A DNA stretch of 64,000 nt. Source: Candidatus Pantoea deserta (GTDB lineage Bacteria; Pseudomonadota; Gammaproteobacteria; Enterobacterales; Enterobacteriaceae). Numbering within the stretch: the first letter of the stretch is position 1; each line of letters begins with the position of its first letter. Shown piece by piece: positions 59,301-64,000 of the stretch. The translations under genes and the position numbers were made by a program. The stretch is taken from the NCBI RefSeq assembly GCF_003813865.1, contig NZ_RMVG01000003.1:428267-492266 (forward strand), given 5' to 3'. Under the pieces are notes generated by a model that was not told the DNA's origin, ran no database searches, and saw only the letters and a list, made by a program, of their open reading frames with translations.

Positions 59301-62300
59301 GCGATGACTGGGATGTCAACACAGGAAGCTATGCGCCCTATCCTGAAGCTGATATACAAAAAATTGCTTACCAGACCATTGACGTGACCGTTAATGCGAC
59401 CGGTGGCGCGGGACGTATTGCGGCAGGCAGGGATATGAATATAACTGCTGCGCAGCTTGATAATTTTGCATCAAATATCATTGCCGGAAATAACATTGCC
59501 TTAACAGGTAATGAGCTTAATAACAAAAGCTGGACGGATGGCATCTCGACGGTCTATCAGGTTTATCATTATGGTCTCGGTTTAAACGTTGTGCCCAGAC
59601 CCAGTAAAATCAAATACTCTTATAATTCGATTAGCTCAACGTCTATTCCCTACGAGCTGGAAAGCAGCCCTGTATATGAAACGACAGGAAGCGGGAATGT
59701 CTTTCGCGCTGTTGTTCAGGCAGGAAATAATGTCGATATAAACTTTAGCCAGAATATCAGTAACACCTCGGCCGATCCTCATGTAAGTGGACAAACTAAT
59801 ACACTTGCAGCGCCTGTATTAGCTACCCTTAGCCAGCAATCAATGACCGCTGGCGTCCAGAAACAGACAATGAGTTCACTCAGTAACGTGACGGTAAACT
59901 CACCTGTCTGGAAGAATGAAGTTCAGGATGCGCTGCAAAAAATAAACGGCGGTGGTTCGCTGGAAACAGCAGACCAGAATAGTATCGCTGTTTCTTCAGT
60001 AACTGCCGATAAGAAAGACAGTGCCAGTCTGGGTAATAGCAAAGCTCTCAATGATGCACGCTCTACTTTAAAGGTTAAGTCGCTTGAGCAATATCAGACC
60101 AATAGCGTTGATGTTAGTTCATATCCTGTACCTGTTAATGAAAATGGTTATTTTGTCGTCTCTGCTAATACTTCAAGTCCATACCTGATCACCCTTAACT
60201 CCAAACTTGATGGACTGGGGCAGTTAGATGGAAGCCTCTTTAAGGATCTCAATACCTTATTAGGTAAGCAGCCAGGTAGTGCGCCGCAAGAAAAGCGTGA
60301 GCAATATACTGATGTTAATAAATTTTTAGGATCATCCTATCTTTTGGATCGTCTTAATCTGAAACCGGAACGTGATTACCGCTTTCTTGGCGATGCAGCA
60401 TTTGATACTCGCTATGTCAGTAACACGGTACTTAACCAGACTGGCAGTCTTTACCTGAGAGGAATAGGGTCAGATCTGGAGCAGATGCAGTATTTGATGG
60501 ATAACGCTGCAAAAGCCCGGCAGTCGCTCAATTTACAGTTTGGCGTTTCACTTAATGCCGAACAGATTGCTTCTCTTGATCACAGTATAATATGGTGGGA
60601 GTCAGGCGCTATTAATGGTGAAACGGTAATGGTGCCTAAACTTTACCTTTCACCCGACGATGTTGTTATGAATAAAGGCAGTGTGATCGCCGCTAAAAAT
60701 ATTAATATAACAGGTGGTAATATCACCAATAGCGGCAGTTCATTGCTGGCAGAAAATTCGCTTGCTCTTGACAGTAAGAATAGCATTAACAATTTAAACG
60801 ATGGCCTGGCCAAGGCCGGGAGCGATCTTAATCTCAGTGCTATTGGTGACATAAATAATGTAAGCAGTATTCTTCAGGGAAAAGCCGTCACGCTGGAAAC
60901 GCTTGATGGAGACATTAATAACATTACGCTGGCTAACCCTCTTGCTATAAAATCCAGCGGAAAAGACATTAGCTCACTAAAAAATATACAGCAGGGCAGC
61001 ATTGCTGATATATCTGCGGAACAGCAACTGACACTCATCTCAGGAAAAAACATTACCCTGAATGGGTCGACTCTCTCCGCTGGCAATGATTTGTTAATGA
61101 GCGCCTGGGGCGACATTGCCGTGAATGCCAATCAGATTGCCACCACATCCGGCAGTACGGGTTACCAACCCGTTCAAAACGACAAGGTTTCGTATCAGGG
61201 AAGTAAAGTCAGTGCGGCCGGCAACCTCCTTATTGAGGCTGGACATGATGTTGCGATCACTGCAAGTGATGTTTCTGCTAAAGGCAATGCCACCCTTAGC
61301 GCCGCAAATAATCTGGACCTTAACGCCGCGCAAACCAGTGAGAGCAGCAAGCTGGGCAAGGGGAATAAGGAAACGCACAGTTCTGGCTCCGCGCGATCTA
61401 CCCTGTCCTCTGGTGGGAATCTGGTGCTCACGGCTGGTCAGGATCTTACCAGCAAGGCGGCAGCAATAGTCGCAGACGGCGACGTCGGGTTGCAGGCCGG
61501 ACGTAATCTCAGCCTGAAGGCGGAAGAGAGCCGAACGGGCAACAGTGAGCGCGGCAGCAAAAAAACCATTATCAATGAAACCGTACGTCAGCAGGGCAGC
61601 GAGATTGTCAGTGGCGGCAGCGCGACGCTGCTGGCTGGAAACGATCTGACCAGTCAGGCAAGCACCCTGACCGCAAATAACGATCTGACACTACAGGCCG
61701 GACACGATGTTAACATCACGACCGCAACAGAGAGTGATTACGCCTACAGAGAAGAGACGAAAACCAAAAAAGGCCTTTTCAGCAAGAAGACCACCCACAC
61801 TATCAGTGAGGAGAGCGCCACAGCTGAAAAAGGCTCACAGCTGAGCGGCGATCGCGTTTCAGTCATCGCGGGCAATGACCTGACGGTGAAAGGCTCTTCT
61901 GTAATTGGCGACGGCAATGTTGGCCTGAAGGCCGGCAACGATCTCACTATTGCGGCGGCTACCGACACTCAGACCAGCTATCGTCTGAGCGAAACCAAAA
62001 AGAGCGGCATGATTAGCAGCGGCGGTATCGGCGTCACCTTTGGCAGCGCCTCGTCGAAACAGCAGCTGAAGCAGGACGGCACTACCGAAAGCCAGAGCGC
62101 CAGCACGATAGGCAGCACCGGCGGCAGCGTGACGCTGGTGGCTAATCACGACGCGCGCGTGGCAGGGTCGGATGTAATTGCGAAGCAGGATATCAGCCTG
62201 GCAGGAGGTTCAGTTACTATCGATCCAGGCAATGATATGCTGACCCGCCGTCAGAGCTATGAGCAGAAGCAGAGCGGTCTGACGCTTCAGCTTACCAGCC

Positions 62301-64000
62301 CGATTACCGATGCGTTGCTCAGCCTGGGTTCACAGGCGAAAGAGGCCAGCCAGGCGGGAGACGATCGCCTCAAGGCGCTTGATGCGGTTAAAATGGTAGA
62401 GAGCGGCTGGGTGATGTCAGGCGCGGCCGGGAAGTCCGCTGCGGCGCTGGCAAATGGCAAATGGCAGGATAAGGATGCCGGCATTAAGATCGAGCTTAAC
62501 GTCGGGTCCAGTAAGAGCAAATCCACCTCAGAATACAGCAGCAATACCGTCAGCGGCAGTTCGCTCAGCGGGGGCGGTAGCGTAGCGGTAGTCGCCACCG
62601 GCGCGAATGGCGCCAGCGGCGATCTCAAGCTGGCGGGCAGCGGTATCACCGGCAATGACGTTACGCTGGCCGCCGCGCACGATCTGATTCTGGTCGCCGC
62701 CAGCAACCAGACTCAGCAGAAAAGCAGTAATAGCTCTTCCGGCTGGAGCGCCGGGGTACACGTCGCTATTGGTCAGAAAACCGGCTTCGGCATACAGGCC
62801 AACGGATATATGGCCAGCGGCAGGGAGAACGGCGACAGCACCACCTGGGTTAACGGCCGCGTTAATGCAAAAGATGACCTGACGCTGAGCAGCGGCAACG
62901 ACATGCTGCTCTCCGGAGCGCAGGCGCTGGGCGACAGCATCAGCGTCAACGTGGGTAACAATCTTACGCTGACCAGCCTTCAGGACACCGATAACTATCA
63001 GAGTAAGCAGCAGAGCGCCAGTGGCGGCTTCAGCCTGACCTGGGGCACGGGCGGCTCGATTGGGCTGAGCCTCAGCAGCAGTAAGGTGAACAGCGAGTAC
63101 GCCAGCGTTGGTGACCAGAGCGGGCTGTTTGCGGGCGATGGCGGCTATGACGTCTTTGTCGGCAACCATACGCAGCTCAATGGCGCAGTGATTGCCTCTA
63201 CCGCAGACGCGGCGAATAACCGCCTTTCTACCGGCACGCTGGGCTGGGACAGTATCGACAACCACGCCGAATATCACGCCAGCAGCGCCTCTTTTGGCTT
63301 CAGCGGCGGATATGACAACAGCTTAGCGCCGGGCCAGCGGTTTGCGGGCGGCGGACTGCCGACGCTGGTCAATATGAGCGACAGCGCTTCCGGCACCACG
63401 CGTTCTGCGATAGCCAAAGGCGCGATAACGGTGCGTGACGCTCAGCATCAGGCACAGGATGTCGCAGGACTCAGTCGCGACACTGAAAATGCTAACGGCC
63501 ATATCGACAAGATTTTCGACAAGGAGAAGGTCGCAAACCAGATGGCGTTTGCGCAAGGCGCGGAGGAGCTGGCCGGGCGCGTGGTGGGCGACATTAAAGA
63601 ACTTAAGCTGAAAGCGGCAGAAAAAGAGACGTCGGACCGCCTGCTCCTTGAACATCCTGAATATGCCCGCTATACGAAGGATCAGCTCAGCGCGTTAGCG
63701 CAGAGCGATCCGGGCTACAAAGCGGTAGCGGAGCAGTGGGGCACGGGCGGCACCTATACCATGGTGGCGACCGCCGTGGCCGGCGCGCTGGGCGGGCTGA
63801 GCGCTGGCAATCTGGGTGCCGCAGCGGGCGGAGCGATGGCGCCTTACATCGCTAACGCGATCAAGAAAGCCACGACAACGCACAACCCTGACGGCACGGA
63901 AAGCACCAACCTGGCGGCTAACACGATGGCGCACGCGGTAGCGGGCGCGGTACTGGCACAGATTGCTGGCGGCAGCGCGGCGGCGGGCGCAACGGGCGCC
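53324..64000 (+). CDS. giant filamentous haemagglutinin/CdiA-like TpsA exoprotein (3' end outside window)
   Basis: An uninterrupted frame of 3559 codons reaches the window edge. Domains: long signal region MDDRQPVSLSRRALSYLICC to AVAA; TPS secretion domain (about 35-300) with NPYG (141-144) and the conserved pair C147/C150; FHA-1 beta-helix repeats (about 300-1940; recurrent NSGTL, LTNAGEI, LQGNQL patterns); AT-rich non-repeat module (about 1945-2440) containing FLGSSYLLDRLNL, GVSLNAEQIASLDHSIIWWE and VPKLYLSP; FHA-2 repeats (about 2440-3360); then NTMAHAVAGAVLAQIAGG, the stretch that precedes the VENN pretoxin region in CdiA. Likely a contact-dependent growth-inhibition effector or adhesin; toxin and immunity gene lie beyond 64000. 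GGTAAAG precedes the ATG. Confidence 0.92.
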   Translation, partial: MDDRQPVSLSRRALSYLICCLVAMQPMLPAVAAQITPVTPGTQMDAAANGVPVVNIATPNAAGVSHNQYQQYNVGQEGLILNNATGQLNQTQLGGLIQNNPHLKAGHEAQAIINEVTGANRTQLQGYTEVAGKAASVMVANPYGITCNGCGFINTPNVTLTTGKPQLDGNGNLAALEVSKGSVIIEGQGLDGSHADAVSIVARATEINAGIHAKDLSVTVGANRIGADGSVTPIAGEGVAPSVAVDTGALGGMYANRIRLISGEKGVGVNLGNLVAKQGDIQLDSRGQLTLNNSLSSGTLTAKGTSVTLSGDNKAAGQIAVSAQQDVAIGAGTLVSDAGIAVTANGSLAAKGAQLTAGRDIRLSGNTLSVDQASKGNAGEAIQLQANTQLSNAGHFTSGKTLSVAAQRVDNSGSLASATTTVNAGTLNNGSAASIAATGNLSLRSDRLINQGLLSAPALTLNSAQTDNSGQIQGSDALSFSGDRFSNLASGALSSNNGFSLNFQNLDNDGVISSGATLTLSGKDLTNAGEINAANLTALNERINNRSGGSLLAEHRLQLKNHELNNGGKIAAEQLTTGAGAVSNSGTLQAKQTLETQGQQLTNSGTILSDGQLTLIADTLNNAGTLQGQQLAVSATDALNSGKVLSLGDASITAESLNNSGNILAQQALQLSSQETDNNGLIQGTRALSVTGSRLTNLANGTVSSENSFGLNLPELSNLGLITSGAGLILDGASLTNAGEINAADITANNTSLTNQQGALLLADNALTFNTAQLANAGQMAASQLSIASGAVNNSGTLQGKQALLAAGEQLTNSGTLLSGGQLKLEADRLANSGLMQGQQLNLTAGDWQNSGNALSVGDAQLKAGSLTNSGKILSQQSMLVTADKTDNSGWLLAQALTLQSDLINSGLMQGTDALALHGSRLSNQAKGELISGGTLAVQGDNLTNQGDMQADRLDLRLTSWQNPGSARATSQLSADVSGLLDNGGALLSEKHLDLNSGETRNGGTLAADQADISTATLTNAGLLQGNSALTLNSAAIVNASGGQLISGSSLALSPVTLNNAGRLQVTGDFIVNGRDFDNSGTVTADNLHTTLTGTLSNGGEGLMLAQQQASLHAATLNNSGTLAAQQLATSGGSLTNQGTMQGNAALSADFNQFNNLNAGALLSSDDLRLQAISGNNAGVLQGNNLNYQFASLSNSGTVNGIAALTGVTTGLLDNSGNMVTKGNASLTAGRIDNRGKLMADTLALRGDVLNNSGLWQGNTLLDAQATDAITQTASGKALSGGALMIGASRLNTDGTLQGNGAQIDADSWQHQGTLLSSSDLKASVGGELRNDGEIMSQGEAVLTAQNMNNSGSLLAEKGMTLQGGELNNSGTAQGETLRITPASVTNQGSLIGLQSLTFGPAATLHGLRLLAVQTQPTRVLINNPGGKLLTQGTLSITGDNVINNGTWQGQQILLNAVSLANGGAIQSADGMQLNLSDRLSSSAGSKITANGTAALSALSLTSQGQWLAKNLTLNGSTLDNSGEISGVNGLTVLLGDTLTQQQNGSLLSGGRLELQAAAVDNAGRVQGDDLAVTTGGVNNSGRLQGGSNLLLSASGRVTNEASGTLLSQNGVTLTTPELYNYGLVQSANSRLTASNAAINSGRVLSSGELTLNAPQLTNSGWLQAAQLTLNAANASNSGTLLADGQGTLTGTQLQNQGTAQGGNLTVNYAQLTNSGTLLGANQLNVKAVQVIQQATGRLFSGGNLQLESTGFDQLGQVVALGDATLNLINGFTARNTLAAGNRLSINSNGAIDNQGTLQGKALTLSAGGDLTNNGQITTGSGDSSLSGNAISMNGAGSLQGGGNVALNSRSDVTLNGFTGTLGNLTVSSPGSIVNTALLYAGQNLALYANSIRNQQGELLAGNSLWMQRDAAGNANGEVINTSGTIESQKGDITVNTGHLVNTREGLSSSEKITQLSVPAWSTGSNVKIPISWFSPDQYGLFVSKAQHFHGHGDDWDVNTGSYAPYPEADIQKIAYQTIDVTVNATGGAGRIAAGRDMNITAAQLDNFASNIIAGNNIALTGNELNNKSWTDGISTVYQVYHYGLGLNVVPRPSKIKYSYNSISSTSIPYELESSPVYETTGSGNVFRAVVQAGNNVDINFSQNISNTSADPHVSGQTNTLAAPVLATLSQQSMTAGVQKQTMSSLSNVTVNSPVWKNEVQDALQKINGGGSLETADQNSIAVSSVTADKKDSASLGNSKALNDARSTLKVKSLEQYQTNSVDVSSYPVPVNENGYFVVSANTSSPYLITLNSKLDGLGQLDGSLFKDLNTLLGKQPGSAPQEKREQYTDVNKFLGSSYLLDRLNLKPERDYRFLGDAAFDTRYVSNTVLNQTGSLYLRGIGSDLEQMQYLMDNAAKARQSLNLQFGVSLNAEQIASLDHSIIWWESGAINGETVMVPKLYLSPDDVVMNKGSVIAAKNINITGGNITNSGSSLLAENSLALDSKNSINNLNDGLAKAGSDLNLSAIGDINNVSSILQGKAVTLETLDGDINNITLANPLAIKSSGKDISSLKNIQQGSIADISAEQQLTLISGKNITLNGSTLSAGNDLLMSAWGDIAVNANQIATTSGSTGYQPVQNDKVSYQGSKVSAAGNLLIEAGHDVAITASDVSAKGNATLSAANNLDLNAAQTSESSKLGKGNKETHSSGSARSTLSSGGNLVLTAGQDLTSKAAAIVADGDVGLQAGRNLSLKAEESRTGNSERGSKKTIINETVRQQGSEIVSGGSATLLAGNDLTSQASTLTANNDLTLQAGHDVNITTATESDYAYREETKTKKGLFSKKTTHTISEESATAEKGSQLSGDRVSVIAGNDLTVKGSSVIGDGNVGLKAGNDLTIAAATDTQTSYRLSETKKSGMISSGGIGVTFGSASSKQQLKQDGTTESQSASTIGSTGGSVTLVANHDARVAGSDVIAKQDISLAGGSVTIDPGNDMLTRRQSYEQKQSGLTLQLTSPITDALLSLGSQAKEASQAGDDRLKALDAVKMVESGWVMSGAAGKSAAALANGKWQDKDAGIKIELNVGSSKSKSTSEYSSNTVSGSSLSGGGSVAVVATGANGASGDLKLAGSGITGNDVTLAAAHDLILVAASNQTQQKSSNSSSGWSAGVHVAIGQKTGFGIQANGYMASGRENGDSTTWVNGRVNAKDDLTLSSGNDMLLSGAQALGDSISVNVGNNLTLTSLQDTDNYQSKQQSASGGFSLTWGTGGSIGLSLSSSKVNSEYASVGDQSGLFAGDGGYDVFVGNHTQLNGAVIASTADAANNRLSTGTLGWDSIDNHAEYHASSASFGFSGGYDNSLAPGQRFAGGGLPTLVNMSDSASGTTRSAIAKGAITVRDAQHQAQDVAGLSRDTENANGHIDKIFDKEKVANQMAFAQGAEELAGRVVGDIKELKLKAAEKETSDRLLLEHPEYARYTKDQLSALAQSDPGYKAVAEQWGTGGTYTMVATAVAGALGGLSAGNLGAAAGGAMAPYIANAIKKATTTHNPDGTESTNLAANTMAHAVAGAVLAQIAGGSAAAGATGA

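Noticed and set aside
53749..63277. Many minus-strand open frames of 60-250 codons under the exoprotein
   Set aside because: They recur with the FHA repeats and read as low-complexity Leu/Ser/Pro strings; they are artefacts of the repeated plus-strand codons.

Overview
The window is bacterial chromosome from the order Enterobacterales. The gene order rluB-btuR-yciK-sohB-yciN-topA-cysB-ymiA-yciX-acnA-ribA-pgpB-lapAB-pyrF-yciH-osmB, followed by pdeR/rpfR-rnb and yciW-fabI-sapFDC, is that of the trp-to-sap region of Escherichia coli, and the proteins are near-identical in length. High GC, the accessory genes and the rpfF/rpfR pair suggest the family Erwiniaceae (Pantoea, Mixta or Erwinia type). 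That placement is inference; the window holds no rRNA, tRNA or other marker that would settle it.

Layout. 1-983: end-cut MHS-type MFS transporter. 1234-18159: conserved backbone, comprising pseudouridine synthase, cobalamin adenosyltransferase, inner-membrane protease, topoisomerase I, CysB, aconitase A with three small upstream ORFs, GTP cyclohydrolase II, PgpB, the LPS-assembly regulators LapA/LapB, PyrF-YciH and the lipoprotein OsmB. 18511-23596: where E. coli has yciT-yciZ-gmr there is a lone araD, kdgT with a KdgR-like operator, and a convergent rpfF/rpfR pair (DSF-type signal synthase and PAS-GGDEF-EAL receptor). 23755-26101: a DUF466-cstA unit inserted before rnb. 28341-36604: accessory stretch between rnb and yciW with a YdeP-type molybdoenzyme, a PTS EIIBC permease, small ORFs, a broken cold-shock gene, an orphan colicin-type DNase domain with its immunity gene, phage-like debris and a LysR gene with no canonical start codon. 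36580-41501: yciW, fabI and a shortened sap operon (sapC, sapD, sapF; no sapB or sapA).

41987-48739: a cupin, a membrane diguanylate cyclase, and a five-gene operon (binding protein, two permeases, ATPase, HAL-family lyase). The lyase lacks the Ala-Ser-Gly triad that forms the MIO cofactor. Two HutC/GntR-type palindromes lie upstream. This is the best candidate here for an undescribed catabolic system; an ergothionase-like reaction is one hypothesis. 49251-51324: an OYE-family reductase divergent from a LysR regulator. 51650-64000: a two-partner secretion locus, TpsB followed by a filamentous haemagglutinin/CdiA-type exoprotein whose frame stays open to the window edge (3559 codons). An AT-rich, non-repetitive central module marks a probable exchanged receptor-binding region. 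Its C-terminal toxin and any immunity gene lie beyond the window.

Several genes link functionally: c-di-GMP and fatty-acid signalling (rpfF, rpfR, the diguanylate cyclase), sugar-acid uptake (kdgT, araD), interbacterial competition (DNase/immunity cartridge, CdiA-like protein), and amino-acid-type uptake coupled to lyase chemistry.
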